Assembly (NCBI GenBank): GCA_950295325.1
Contig: OX485807.1
Location: forward strand, 52,192,796-52,256,795
Source of the DNA: Polytrichum commune
Taxonomy: Eukaryota > Streptophyta > Polytrichopsida > Polytrichales > Polytrichaceae
Direction: 5' to 3'
Length of the DNA: 64,000 nt
Shown: in pieces, positions 1 through 12,574 of the stretch
How the letters are laid out: each line of letters begins with the position of its first letter
Numbering within the stretch: the stretch's first letter is position 1
Position numbers and translations under genes: made by a program
Notes under the pieces: model-generated
Told to the model about the DNA's origin: nothing
The model's database searches: none
What the model saw: only the letters and a program-made list of their open reading frames with translations

Positions 1-184
1 GTACAATTATGATCGAAGTGAGCAGAAGTAAGCCTGGCCTGAATAGTTCAAACAGTATGCAAGAGGACACCACATGACACCACAAACAACACACAAACAA
101 CAAGCGACCAGCACACTGGACCACAAATCCCAAGGGAAGAAGCTACATCGCACAACAGGATGAGATGGAAACCACAAAAAGCTT
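1..184 (-). other. 3' UTR / downstream flank of SWC5 gene
   Basis: This stretch follows the stop codon of the minus-strand SWC5 gene. It has no reading frame that resembles a protein. It probably holds the 3' untranslated region, but I see no unambiguous polyadenylation signal. Confidence 0.4.
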
Positions 185-2655
185 TTAGTCCGAGGGGACT
201 GTTTCAGACCGCTGTTTAGATTGAAGGGCAAGGCGGGCATCCCTCTCTTTCTCATACTCCCGTACATCAGCACGTTGTAGAAATGCAACTTTATCCAGAT
301 ACTTATCTCCACTTTTCTTGTAAGCCTCAAGCTCATCTTCTAACCCTTTCTCCTCTTTAAATGTCCCCCAATCCTTTCTAGATCTATCCAAAATGTTAGG
401 CTTCTGCTTTTTACTAATTTGTTGTAGTAGTCCATCCAGACCAGATGATGATGAAGCCTGCATTTCTGACTTGCGAATTGATGCCTGGGCAGCTTTCAAC
501 TCCTGGGAAGACTTTGATTCGGACCTCGTAATTGACACACTTCCTTCCTCTACAGGAACAGATGTGTCCTTCACCTGTACAACAGGAAAACATGCTCAAT
601 TTAAATTCTGAGAGAAGGATAATGCTGGGTTGTTCAACCATGCAGAGACCATAGAGAGGAACCCAAAATTCTGTACCTACATTTCTAAAGTGAAGAACGC
701 AAGTCAACAATGCAGACCGCACCAGACATGGAGGTTAAAAAGGGGTAAGTAGCAACCTCTTTGTCAGTAACAGAAGATGTTGCTGAAACACTTCCATTGT
801 TCTCTACAATTCCTTGGTCATTCAGCACCTGATTAGTTTTGGCCTCCTCACTGGCAGTGATCCCCGTGCTATTACTTTTCACAGCAATGCCTCCTGATAC
901 CTGACTGGCCTTGTTAGCTGTCGATGCTCGTGCAGGGGCAAGGCCCAAATTTATCATCCAGCCCTGCAGCCTCCCTCGTAGTTAGGAAAAAACTCATTCG
1001 AGAAAATAGTAGAACTTGCTCTGAAGTGACCCTGAGACACCGAAACCATGCAAAAAGGACCTTTGACCTATACTTAACTTATAACCTTTCACATAGTAGA
1101 GAAAGAGATTGAGAACTCACAGGCACACTTTTTGTAGATTTCTTCTCCTTTATGACCTTCTGTAGATTGGAATTGCTAATCTTGACTATCGGTAGAGGCT
1201 CCTTAGCATTGAGCTCCTCCCAAATTGCATTGATCTTTGCTTTTTTTGCTGCTCTTCCATCCACCATTAAAATCAATATACGATTGCCAACTATTTCAAG
1301 AGATTGTCATAACCAAAAAAAAAAAAAAAAAAGAGGATTACAAAATCTCCACACATATCCTTTAATGGCATTGGCAGCGCCAGCTTCCAATGAAGCTAAT
1401 AACAGTAGTCACCACAACTCTACTGCATCTATCCCAAAAGCACTCACACATATGAATAGTTTAAAAGCATAAACATATAAGCCGCTCAGACTACCAACTC
1501 TAAAATCCTACTCGAACCCTAATGGCCTAATGACCCTACTGGCCCCTTCTAAATCATCATCTGCCCGTAGATACTACTACAATTTGCAGGTCCTCTAAAA
1601 CAGACTGACTCCTCGTTGCTAAATCTCCAATACAATGTCACAATACCACTTCGCGCTTCAGGAACACAACTCAAATACCACCAAGACCACCCTAAAATCT
1701 CAATATCAACCCCTTGTCGAATCAATACCAGTTTTCCTCCAATTCCTCCCAATCAAAGAAGCAGGCAAAAAAAACCAGCCTCAATCATCTCCTAATCCAA
1801 TTGATCGCTTCAACCTTCACTTCCCAATCGCAAACTTCCAATCTAACACCTACTACAAGAAAACCCTAATAACCCAGTCCGACCAAAAAACCAACACAGA
1901 AGTTCACGCACACATCTCTGCCATACGCATCCATAGCAATCCACTACCTCTAAATACACACACACCTAGAACACAAAATTCCCCGACAGCTGCAATTTTT
2001 CCATCTATCGCTCACTACGAGGGTTTCAGGTTGGGGATCGAGATGAAAGACCATCGCATCTACTCAGATTTTCAGACCCTGTGACAAATGGCTCGCAGGA
2101 TCGCTGAAAAGAAGGTTGTACCGGCCATCGATCCATGATAAAGCCCAATTTGCGCTCACACCAGCTTAACATCGAAAAATCAAACCCTAATATGCTGGCT
2201 ATTAGAAAGAAACGTGATTCTGAATATCATACACATTCTCCATCATCCTCGTCCATAACTATCCACCGCTCCTCACTACACACACATAGAACGCGATATT
2301 GAAGGGCTCCAATTTGGACATATCTCGCTCACAACAAGGGTTTCGGGTCAAGGCTTAAGGTTACAGACCATCGCATGTGCTCAGGTTTTCAGGTTTTTCA
2401 GATCCTGTAACCAACAGCCAGCAGGATCCAGAAGGAAGATTGCACCAGCCATCGATTCACCCTAAAATGCGATCAGCGAGAACTCGCACACCAGATTGAC
2501 ATCGAAAAGCGACCAAATATGAGGGGTAGAGATGACGGCCAGTCACGGCCAATTGCAGGGAGGTGAGGAAAGAGTGGATGAGAGGTACCGTCGGATTGCA
2601 ATTGGTCCTCGGCCATCGCCGGGGAGGCTCCGTCTGCTGATGCTGGCGGTGCCAT
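185..2655 (-). CDS. SWC5: SWR1-complex subunit SWC5 / BCNT-C domain protein, four exons
   Basis: SWC5 (BCNT, CFDP1 in animals) is a nuclear subunit of the SWR1 remodeller, which exchanges H2A for H2A.Z. The last exon (574-185) encodes the diagnostic C-terminal BCNT domain: a GLLQQISKKQKPN stretch, then RKDWGTFKEEKGLEDELE, and YLDKVAFLQRADVREYEKER near the end. Upstream exons are modelled at 963-757, 1251-1121 and 2655-2589. The junctions at 757/574 and 1121/963 are phase 0 and the junction at 2589/1251 is phase 1, so the frame is continuous for about 264 codons. Exon 1251-1121 carries the family's KAKINAIWEELN motif. The start is the ATG at 2655, chosen because its exon (MAPPASADGASPAMAEDQLQ) ends at a GT donor of matching phase. 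The acceptor at 1252-1253 has a poor pyrimidine tract, so the first intron is the weakest part. An 18-A run lies in that intron near 1315. Confidence 0.82.
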
Positions 2656-2838
2656 GAAACCCTAGCGTCGCAAGATCTCCGCCATCGCCAGCCGGAGGAG
2701 GAGCAATACAAAGAGCCAGGAGCAAGGCTGCGGGCAGCGGGCAGCGGGCAGAAGTTAAAACAATTCCCGCCTCTCCATTTAAGGGGGAATGTTCACAACA
2801 CCTACTGAGAAGGAGGGGAGGGTGAAAACGCTCAATAA

Positions 2839-3776
2839 GGGCCGCTTCACACTATGGCCGTCCAAGTCAAGAGGCCTTGGGATTCAATGGCCAAACTTTG
2901 TTGTTGGCTTTGTTTGTAGGACAAAGACTATGCATCAACTTCTCTGTTTCAAGAGCAAATTTCCTAACCACTTTGCATTCACACTTGAACGTTACTTGTT
3001 CCTGTTATTTTTTGTCCAATTTATTCAATGTGGATGTTAACTATAGTTATATATATTTTTAGTCAACCGTAGTTGCTCCGAAAAATGTATTGAAAAAAAC
3101 CTAGTTTACTATAGTTATTTTGGCAGTTGTTGATTATTTATTTTTAAACTTTCAGGTGATAAAGGAGTAGCTTCAATCCTTGACCCCGCATTTGAGAAGA
3201 AGGTGCACAAATTCCAAGAAATGTTTGGATGTAGGTATAGTAAATAACCATGGACTGGCATAAGCAAAGTGGACAGTTATGGTTTTAGTCTTTCACAAGA
3301 AAGGACAAAGCCTCATGGTTCAACCGTTTTCTTGTTGAAAGTCCAAAGAGATGGGCTGAAAATATATAGCCAATAAAATATAGGAATCGGAGCCTTCGGT
3401 TGGGCATAGTGTGAAGCCTCCAAAGGCCAAGCCTAAAGTCCAAAGAAAGAAGGAGCATCCCGCTTTATTCCTTGCCCAAAACAACCCCTCCAATCTAATA
3501 ACAGTCAAGATCTTGTCAGTTTTTCTACCTTTTTTATGAAAAAAAACGATGGCCTCTCAACCATAGTTTGGGTTTCCATTCCTATCCAACCCAAACTTCC
3601 TTCGAGAGTCCATCGCCTTCATTAGAAAATAATGCCATGTAGGCATTTTGAAGAGTGATGGCCTATGGACTTTGGCCTCTAGTGTGAATGGTCAAGAGGC
3701 CGAATTCTTGGTTTCTTGCAATTTGGTTGGTGGAAATTGACGGCCTCTTGACCTTCGGCCATAGTGTGAAGCAACC
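2839..3776. mobile_element. Non-autonomous PIF/Harbinger-type element, 938 bp
   Basis: The ends form terminal inverted repeats: GGGCCGCTTCACACTATGGC at the left, and the reverse complement of GGTTGCTTCACACTATGGCC at the right, both followed inward by a GTCAAGAGGCC-like block. The flanking trinucleotides are TAA (2836-2838) and TTA (3777-3779), close to the TWA target preference of PIF/Harbinger elements but not a perfect duplication. Internal sequence at about 3345-3500 matches 48975-49090, and 3480-3740 matches the reverse complement of 52060-52330. This marks it as a relative of the fossil element near 49 kb. It has no intact transposase. Confidence 0.65.
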
Positions 3777-3779
3777 TTA

Positions 3780-4929
3780 ATATTGTAGACCATGGGAATT
3801 CCTATTTTTATTAGATAAAATTACTTCTAAATCAAGTTTAGATGTCCCAAATTTATCTACGGAGTTTCATGTGAGATGAAATAACAAGTAACTTATAAGA
3901 ATAGGAATGTTATTACCCCCTTGGTAGGTGTTAGGAAACCAAAGCGCTCCATGAGTAACAAGATTTGATTTTCTAGTTTAACGTACTTTGTAATAACAAG
4001 TTGTTATTAGCTTTGCTTCATAGGGCTCGGGGGTAAAAGTTTTCATAGGCAAGTTGGTCTTGAATGGATATTTTCTCTCTACACCGACTTCTTGTAGGCT
4101 ATGAAACATGCGATTAGTGTGAGATGATTAGCAAATCCAAATTGTATTGGTCGCCACTTTCCTCAAAAAAATTAGAATTATTATTGATTTCCTATTCATT
4201 CATTGTCAAAGTGAAATTTAAACGAGTTCAAAAAAAATTATCATATAGGTTTTTCCAATTATGTCAATTATTACATCTAGAACATTGAACAAACTTGGAG
4301 CAGGTAGTCCAACCTCTTTTCAACACGTGTCTTTTGAGTGTTCATTCTTAGATTCGCATCCAGCCATACACCACTCAAATATGGATGTTCAATCAAAATC
4401 ATAAATTGAATTAGACGCATCTACCATATCTTATTGTGGAGGAGGGTGAACATGATGAGAAACATTTCTTATATTTTTGCACACATCAATGTTTGATTTA
4501 GAAAACATTCACATGTTGCAAAGTTCTATATATTATGATAATGAAATTGGTCATAAGAATCGATCACACAAACTTTACACCTAGATTTTCAACTGCACAT
4601 ACCTATTCGTTTGTAGAACATTGAATTTTACAACTCAATAAGCAGTGTGTCTCTTTGTGCATTAGCCATAAGGGACATTGTGGATTTATTGGTGGGGCCA
4701 ATTTTCTAATTGGCTATTGGGGTTGGGAAGGGTTTTCAAGAGTTAGATAGGGTGGCATCCATGTGGAGTAGCATGACATGGATGGTGGCACAAGGAAACT
4801 TTGGTTGTGAATGGAAACATTTGTACGTGAGAGTCAAGGCATGCTATTGGGCTCCACGTGACATTTTCTAAGAGGTTGCCATATAAGAATGTGGGAGATT
4901 TTATAATATCTTTGTCAAGGATGGTCTAG
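3780..4929. other. AT-rich intergenic DNA, no gene seen
   Basis: No coding region, RNA gene or clear repeat could be supported here. Confidence 0.5.
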
Positions 4930-5068
4930 CATAACATTATTTAGGTCCATAACAATGTTATGTGGAACAATATTGTGTAGAATATTCCCATGTTTAGATT
5001 GAATATGGAGAATATTCTGCATAATATTGTTCCACAGAACAATGTTATGGATCTGAATAATGTTACGA
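4930..5068. repeat. 139-bp foldback (long imperfect hairpin)
   Basis: Two arms of about 58 bases are inverted copies with only a few mismatches. The left arm starts CATAACATTATTTAGGTCCA. The right arm, read on the other strand, starts CGTAACATTATTCAGATCCA. The loop is about 20 bases, centred near 4998. There is no protein similarity. It could be a small foldback MITE or a young hairpin locus able to produce small RNAs. I saw no target duplication at the arm ends. Confidence 0.7.
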
Positions 5069-5689
5069 AGATGCATTGTGTCTTCTAACTTAGTATAGTA
5101 GTATTCTCCTAGTATAGTAGTCAGTGCAAGGTGGTGGAAGGTGTATTTCATAATGGAGGAAGCCTTATGACTTCCACATGTGCTTGTAAATAGAGTTGCT
5201 TATAAATAAAGGTGTTTTTCTATATGCAGCTATAACTAGTGGGTTTTTTTTAGTTTTATGGCCAAGAAATTGCTATATTAATCGAATTCCCAAGTAAGCT
5301 AATCATAAATAGGTGCAAACTTACTTAGACAAATAAGTGCACATTTAAATGCCCTATCAATGGTGGTGGGAAATTAGCATGCAATTAAAGGTCCACTCTA
5401 CAATTGTGGACCACACCATAAATGAGGAGACCGACACTAAAACCTCATGGATATTACTACATGTGTGTGCATACTATGTTCTCAACCCACATTACATCAC
5501 ATGAGTCAAAGGTATGCATTGTAGGTTACGATACATGAAATATTGTGTTAGTTTCACTTACTATTTGGATTTACGCAGTGCTAAAAACGTTCATTGTATA
5601 TCTCATTTTTTGCCAATGAAGGTTAAATTGGTTGTTTGGACATTATAGAACACTATCATTAATAATGACCAACAATTTATCCATGAGTG

Positions 5690-5985
5690 CAACCACATGA
5701 CAATTGACATCAATGTGCCTAAGTACTAATATCTTGGTATTAGTATGTTCAATAGTATTATGAGGTCTATGTCTAGGTTATATAATGGTCAACAAGTTCA
5801 ACATAAGTGTAAACACATGACACTTGTCATTAGTATGATGAATCATATCTTCATCTTGCACACTAAAATGTAAACACATGACACTTGTCAGTAGTGTGCT
5901 CAATATTATCTTGAAGTTGCATTTCAAATTATAAACACATGACACTTGACATTAGTATGCTCTAAAATATCTTCCTCATCCATTA
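5690..5985. repeat. Degenerate tandem repeat, about 60-120 bp spacing
   Basis: The phrase AAACACATGACACTTG(T/A)CA, followed by TTAGTATG or a close variant, recurs at about 5814, 5870 and 5934, with a more diverged copy at about 5692. Spacing is irregular. No reading frame accompanies it. Confidence 0.55.
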
Positions 5986-6292
5986 CGGAATATGAGACTA
6001 TGAACTCAAGTATTATAATGTGTCATGCTAACGTCAAATTTTAAATAATTTTTTACTTTAAATTTTACTTTCGTTGACAAATAGTGTCATATTGACAATT
6101 ATCAAACTTGAAATACCAAAGCATCTAGCAACCTCACGCCAATAATGTATTGAACACTAAATACCATAAACGGTGTACTTGTGGTACTCAATCTTTATTG
6201 GGTTCCCATAGGCTAGTGAAAAATGAGGTATTTGATTCCAAACTTTACGGTTCCAAATATAGTGTTCTTGGGTTGTAAGGTATTGGATTCAT

Positions 6293-6306
6293 CCCCCCCC
6301 CCCCCC
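6293..6306. repeat. Poly-C tract
   Basis: This is an uninterrupted run of C. Such runs are prone to length variation. Confidence 0.8.
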
Positions 6307-6511
6307 TCTTAAGTAGCCTATAAGTGTTGTTTAGAGCAACTTTTCACAACCCACATTACATGTCAACGTGGGATGCATTATGCATGACTTTTCAATCCAC
6401 TTCAACTTTATAGTAGATGGACCACATTAGTATTGTAATAAAATGATTGGTGTCAATGGATGTATATGTATATAAGAAAGATAACTTTAATGCTCACAAT
6501 AGCGTGATTAA

Positions 6512-7131
6512 TGGTGTTATTTCATTCTCAAGTTGGTCCAAGGCTATATGTAATACTGAATTGGGCATTGAGAATTAAAGGGTCCCAAAGAATATTGTCT
6601 TTTTTCAAAGGTAAACACCTTGAATGGGCACAAATGAGTTGGCCAATGCCTTATTTTCCCAAAGGCATGCCCCTATGTTCCCACATGGTTGGTTGAATTT
6701 TTTTAATTTTATCCAGATACCCCCACTATGATTGGGTGTACCATAAGTGGTAGGATACATTGGAAATCAAGCGCTACGAAGGTCACCCATTCGAAAGAAA
6801 GAAAGAAAGAAACACAATTCCGATGTTGCCCTTAGTGCAAATTACGGTGTTGCTTCAATTTCGAGTTGGTTTAAATCTATATGTAACCATGAAAGGGCCA
6901 TTATGAGAATTAAAGGGCCCTCAACGACTACTGCCTCCTTTTGAAGGTGAACACCTTGAACGGGCGCGGACGAGTCGGTTGGCACCTATCTCCCCCAAAG
7001 ACAAACCCCTAGGTTCCCACATAGTTGGTTGAGAATATTTGGTTCACCCATATACCCCTACTACGATTAGTTGAATCATAAGTGATAGGATGTTGTGGAC
7101 ATCAAGTTCTAGGAAGGTCACCCATTCAAGT
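6512..7131. repeat. Diverged tandem duplication, units about 285 bp, offset about 330 bp
   Basis: Two blocks, about 6512-6800 and 6842-7131, share a long series of matching phrases in the same order: AAGTTGGT or GAGTTGGT, GAGAATTAAAGGG, AACACCTTGAA, GTTCCCACAT-GTTGGTTGA and AAGGTCACCCATTC. Divergence is substantial, so the duplication is old. Between them at about 6793 lies a GAAA microsatellite. No gene is evident in either copy. Confidence 0.7.
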
Positions 7132-8245
7132 ACTATCATTTCTGACCTTAAGCCACTTAACCTCAGAATCCCCATGAATCCACGTCGAGACCCACCCACA
7201 AGTTGTGCATGTGTATTTGTACAAAGTGAGATAGAGATGACAACAACCATGTTGTGTTCTCCCTCACAACCTTTAAGTTATAACCCCTTTGGGATCCATA
7301 GCAACCATTCACATATACTAGAGGTTGCTAATTATTGGGAAAAACGATTGATTGAGTAAGAACTCAAGGTTCGATGCAAGGGATCACTTAGTATATTGTA
7401 GGCACATGTTTGCCACTTACCAAGGCAAGTTTCTTTATACCATCGGTGAAATTGTCATGGTTATCCTTCAAACATTATGTATAAAATTTATGTGGTGTTT
7501 GTAGATACAGTGTTCATGGTTCTCATTATCAAAATGAATTTGACACACACATACATTTGATTACAATGTAATGAAATAGAAAAATACAATGTTATATTAG
7601 ATTGTCTACTACATATTATGTATGTATTAGATATATATAACATGTATGAAAATGTATGATTTATAATAACAATGAGGAGATTTCTATCTTTCATACAACT
7701 TAGACCACGATGAAAGGGCCAAGGCTAGACACCCATTTCTTTGAGTTGGTCCCTCACCACTATTACCATTGTACATAGGGTATAATTAAAAACACAACAT
7801 CCATAGATTCGTCTTAAATGGGCCTTTCTAGACTAGCTTGAGAACTTTGATGCTAAATCCAAGGTAAAATTGACATTAAAATCTGAATTAACAAAATAAA
7901 AAAACTTATGTTCTTATATAATGTAGGTTCATAGCTGGTTCGACACATGTTAGCCGAATAATTAATTAAAGTTCAAAAAGTAGGTTCGGCACCTAAAAAT
8001 AGCATATTCATATTTTCAACAATTTTCTCTTTTAATTTTTAAAATTCGGCTTAAATTCATTTTTAATTTTCTATTTAAGCTTACATCTTGTACATCTCTC
8101 TTGCATTGAATGACAAGTAAGATGCGAGTGAAGAGTTGAGAATGCTCTGTGCTTTATGCAAGTAGAGTGGAGTTGTGTTCAACAATGCATATGGGATATG
8201 TAAACTTTGAGGTGAAGCACCGAGTTAGACTTCACTTTTATAACA
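7132..8245. other. AT-rich intergenic DNA, no gene seen
   Basis: Short open frames here have no recognisable protein content. No supported feature. Confidence 0.45.
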
Positions 8246-8582
8246 CGCATAACTTTTGCATAGAGTCTTCAAATGACATAAAGTTTGTTGGAGGTGAAAG
8301 ATTACTTGATTTCTAAACTTTTCTTAGACCAACAAAATTCCAAAAAAGTTGATCTTCTATGCACAAATGAGCTCCGAAAAACTGTTATGAACGCATTTTA
8401 ATTTTTTGATCTTTACACGGCTGCAATGTTTTGTCCATATCTTTTGCATAAAGACTTATTTTGACACAAAACTTGTTGGAGGTGGAAGAAGGATTGATTT
8501 CTCAACTTTTGTTAGTTGGACAAAATTCTATTAAACTTCTTCTATCCTCAATTGGACTCCAAAAATTTGTGTACAACACATT
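8246..8582. repeat. Diverged tandem duplication, about 180-bp offset
   Basis: The series CTTTTGCATA, TTGTTGGAGGTG, GATT-TGATTTCT and CAACTTTT or AACTTTTCTTAG occurs twice in order, at about 8255-8400 and 8440-8580. Both copies are noncoding by eye. Confidence 0.55.
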
Positions 8583-8639
8583 TGAAAAGCCTCACCTAGA
8601 GTCTTGCTACTTCTTAACCCATATTCTTTGTGGACTAAT

Positions 8640-9065
8640 GTAAATGAGCTTGATTACAAAAGGAGCACCTTCTCTCTTTCAAAATTCACATATGCTTCCA
8701 CTGTAAGTAAAACTCTAGTGAGAAGTAAAAATTTCTTACTTTTTGGCAATTTTGAAAAATAATAAATTTTATATTCGGCAAAAAATGCCAATAGTATTCC
8801 AAAATTTTCGGCATCTATTTTTAGAATTAATTTGTGTCGAACTTGCTATTAAACTACGGTATATAGATTACATTTTTACCTTGGGTAATAGTACTAGGGG
8901 CCCAATTGAAAGAGTTGGACGTCTAGCCATGACCATAATGAAAGTGTGTTTGCACAAGAAGTCAATTATTCTCTTAAAATAAGATTTAGCTTAAATACCA
9001 CAATTTGGTGTTAGGGCCACAAGTGGTACAAGTTCAAAATCATGGGGTTTCTTGTAATGATACGC
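8640..9065. other. Intergenic DNA, no gene seen
   Basis: No supported coding or repeat feature before the transposon that starts at 9069. Confidence 0.4.
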
Positions 9066-9068
9066 TAA

Positions 9069-10019
9069 GGGTCGGTTTACAGTATGGACCATGAAGTCAG
9101 ACCATGGAAGAGGGCCTTTTTCAATGGTCCGAGTTCATGGTCCAACTTCCATGGTCCGACTTCTTAAAAAAATTAGTTTTGAAAGCCTTGAGCCCCTCAC
9201 TAGGTGTAAATTGAATGTGAACCAAGAAGAACAACCATGCACCAAAAAATGAATGTGCTGATTTTTTTTAAATATGCCCAAAAAAGGCATTTTGAAAAAA
9301 ATAATCAAGTTTGCTCATTCTCTTGTCTTCTTTTGGGCTTTACTTGTCTTCACTTCTTGTTAAATGTGTCAAAGATGTGGCTTGCAAATCTTCTCAAAAC
9401 AATTTTTACAAAAAAAAAATGAGCGATTTAATTTGTACATGTTCAATGTAATTTTTGTGTGACATGTACCTTGTGTTGTACATTGAGCATTCTTTGCAAC
9501 CCGCTTCACCATGTGTCCTCAAATTCTTGAGTTCTAGATGCCCCACATTGTTTGATGAAACATGTGGGAGCAAGTTTAAGGGGTAGGGCATGGAAGAAAT
9601 GGTATGTCTCATGGGCTATGATATGATCTAGGCACATAGAGACTTGCTTCTCAAGATTCATTACATCATATAGATGTTGAAAAATGTGCCTTGAGAGCCT
9701 TATCTAGTGGGAAGAGTTGTATATAGAGCTCCCCAGGAAAATTTATTAAAAATTGATTATAACGGCATTTCTTTGCCATGGGCCCATGCATTTTCCTACC
9801 ACACCACCTCTCTTGCCTCTCTCACCGCAAAACCCGTTGGACCATGTCAGTGTATTAATTAGGCCTTAAAATATGTCTTTTGGGGACTTCAACCTCCATG
9901 GTCACTTTGCCATTTTTTCCTTGGTGTAAATTGAAGTGGTCCCAGGACGAGTTCAACATCCAATCAACGCTCTTACAACGCCTTGGGACGACTTCCTTGT
10001 CCATAGTGTAAACCAACCG
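9069..10019. mobile_element. Second PIF/Harbinger-type non-autonomous element, 951 bp
   Basis: The left end reads GGGTCGGTTTACAGTATGGA. The right end, on the opposite strand, reads CGGTTGGTTTACACTATGGA. The element is flanked by TAA on both sides (9066-9068 and 10020-10022), the trinucleotide duplication expected of PIF/Harbinger elements. The termini resemble but differ from those of the element at 2839-3776, so it is a separate subfamily. No transposase frame is present. Confidence 0.75.
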
Positions 10020-10022
10020 TAA

Positions 10023-11439
10023 GTATGATGTTTAGTGTCACCAATTCTAAATGTCTTGCTTGATACCAATTGTAAACCGTGGTATAGTGTCACCAACACT
10101 CAATATTAACCCCAACATTATATGTCATTCCTTGTAAAAAATTAGGGGAATTATAAATTTACAGCGTTGCAATTATTGTCACTTACCAAGTGATGTTTCA
10201 TCCAAATTTCAATCATCCATGACAATATTTCATCACAAGTTGCTGACAATAGAAGGTAGGGGTTTGACCAATGGATGAACTCATCCATCATTCATGACAA
10301 TAATTGTTCACTTATTCATAAGAAATGTCATCCAAAAAGTTACCATATTGACATAAAATACCACATGACACTAAATATTATATTTAGTGGTAGTTCTTGA
10401 TTGGTGTAGATGATTCTCCTTCTTAATGATTTTTTATAACTAACTTGAACCAATTGCTACACCACTACACTATTTATGGTATTAGTGTTATTTACTATTC
10501 AGAGTTACACAATGCTTTAACTTTCGCTAAAAATGTGACTTTTTGCCAAGTAAAATCATTTATGTTGTTTATTGTTTGTGTAACCTATTCAATGTTTCTT
10601 GGGAACCAATGAAATCTATGGCAAGAAGTTATAGCCTTCCACAATGAAAAAAAACAAAGTATGTGACACAAAATGTCATACTCAACGGTGTAATGTTCAG
10701 TATCCTCTTCAAATCTAATGTAGTCAATTTCTCCACTATGTAGTTTCCATTGCCTTTAACCGAAACCTTCAACATTTGGCAAGGTAATTTCATACCTTGT
10801 CATATTTGTATAATTACATATGATTACATATGTTATTTATAAACAAGGATTGTGTTTATACTCAAAGTAACATTTGGTCTTCAAACTGTACATCGGGATT
10901 TAATTGCATTAGACCCCATATCTCTTGTTATATAAATGGCCTTGCCACAAGATTTTGGTAGAATAAAGATAAGGTAAACAAAAAAACTTCATTCAAAATT
11001 TTGTTACCAAAGACACAAATGTTGCCAGGAATCAAGCTGTCAAAGTTGAGTCACTTAATTGTCATAGTTTCTAGACCTTCGCTTACTTCAATGCAGCACA
11101 TCTCCTTCTTCACGAAGAATGACATGCTCAAAATCTGCACACAAGTAATTCACGATCTTACCAAAAACATCTTCTTAAATTCTCATACCGTGAAGTTACT
11201 TCATTTATGCACAATCCACTGAAAACCAATAATACCCGACTTCGACCATATTTCAATTAAATGTAGAAAGTATAATTATTACAATTAGTGCATCCTCTCG
11301 ATTTCCAAGGTAATTCCTCGTCCTTCAACAATTAAAGTACTAAGAAACACTTATAAACACCTTCAAAACATACAGGCTCACAATCTCAACCCTATTCCAT
11401 TAATAGTCCCAACACCCCCATCTTAAGTTACCTTCCTTG
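10023..11439. other. AT-rich intergenic DNA, no gene seen
   Basis: Only short open frames without recognisable content are present. Phrases such as CATGACACTAA recall the repeat at 5690-5985, but I cannot define units. Confidence 0.45.
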
Positions 11440-11641
11440 CAGAGCCCAACATTTTCCTTTAAATTGCACCCATACCTAGACCATGCTCATCAGCAGCGAC
11501 CTATGCCAACCCATGCCAACCCATGCCCACCCATAACATGACATGTGCGCACCCATGCCCACACATAGCATGACATGTGCCCACCCATGCTATTCAAATT
11601 GCGCCCATGTATTCAAAAATTGTGTAATGTGCATTACCCGC

Positions 11642-11929
11642 CTACACCAAGTCTTGGTTGGATCGGACAAATAAAAGGTCGTTCACTATCGCTGGCTTCA
11701 GCCCAGAGCGCTTCTTGGTTAGCATATTCCCTGCATCCAAGAAGTTTGACTCCGATTTGGAGTTGGATGCAGGGATGCACAAAACCGAACGCGCCACGCG
11801 CGACATGATGGGGAATGTGGGGGCTCCTTTCAGCTTCCGCCACAAGAGAATATTGAATTTAGCAGTGGTATCCCGATTCATTGGCAATGCTAATCTCACC
11901 ATTGTAATGAAGGAGGAGGAGGAGAACAA
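11642..11929 (-). pseudogene. hAT transposase C-terminal (hATC dimerisation) fragment
   Basis: The frame carries the conserved hATC signature: a LLWRKLKG-FP segment, MSRVARSVLCIPASNSKSES, then MLTKKRSGLKPAIVNDLLFV. In active hAT transposases this region mediates dimerisation. The DDE/RNase-H catalytic part and the BED finger are absent, so this is a remnant inside the deletion derivative that surrounds it. Confidence 0.85.
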
Positions 11930-12089
11930 GAAGAAGACACACTGAAGGATGGACTCACCTTACCGGGTGAAGGTGATTCGGTGCTCTTACCCTCGAAAGC
12001 ATTGAATGAGAGCTCATTCAATGACCCCTTCCAATATGCTTTGCTTTAGCCCATGCTCACCCATGAACAATAATATCGCACCCATGCCC

Positions 12090-12499
12090 CACGGGGAGGT
12101 CACTTCATTGTCAAGTTGACACCACGTGCGGACAAAGTTTGCTACCCCTATATTACATGCCATATATAATTTTAAAATTTATGATATTTTTTCTACATAT
12201 ACATAACCATTGATAGTATCTTTTTTATAATGTTTTGAAATTTTTAGTCATCTTTGTTTTTTTTAGTAATTGTTTTAGTTCAATTTTGTGTCATTCTAGT
12301 TAGAAATGGTATGTTTTATGAAAAAAACAAATCATCAAACGTAGTTACCAATTTTGACTATGTCATAGGTATTGTGTATATCTACTCATGAAAAAAAATT
12401 GATAAAATGTTGACCCATTTTGGTGGTGCAACTTACCAAAAGAAGATTTTTTTTGGTCGCACGTGGTGTTCAATTTGACAATGGAGTGATCTACCCGTG
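12090..12499. mobile_element. hAT-type MITE, copy 1, 410 bp
   Basis: It starts CACGGGGAGGTCACTTCATT and ends with the inverted counterpart ACTTGACAATGGAGTGAT-like block finishing CTACCCGTG. The terminal inverted repeats are about 40 bp. A perfect 8-bp target duplication CCATGCCC flanks it (12082-12089 and 12500-12507). It is nearly the same as the element at 51254-51651. It encodes nothing. Confidence 0.9.
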
Positions 12500-12574
12500 C
12501 CATGCCCACCCAAAACCCATGGGCATGGGCATGGGCATGGGTATGGGCACCCAATGTAGGGCTTTGCTTCCTTG

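Larger units (their letters stand above)
11440..12566 (-). mobile_element. hAT transposon deletion derivative with nested MITE
   Basis: The termini are inverted: CAGAGCCCAACATT at the left, AATGTAGGGCTTTG at the right. They are flanked by a perfect 8-bp duplication CTTCCTTG (11432-11439 and 12567-12574), the hAT hallmark. Subterminal DNA is full of CCCATGCCCAC-like motifs, in forward orientation at about 11500-11590 and inverted at about 12520-12550. Only the last part of the transposase gene remains, on the minus strand. A second hAT-type MITE (12090-12499) has inserted inside it. Confidence 0.85.

Noticed and set aside
2457..2725. Alternative minus-strand first-exon frames overlapping the SWC5 start
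   Set aside because: Only the ATG at 2655 has a donor whose phase matches the next exon; the other frames do not join.
11575..11945. Plus-strand frames over the hAT remnant
   Set aside because: The minus strand carries the hATC motif; the plus-strand frames are its shadow.
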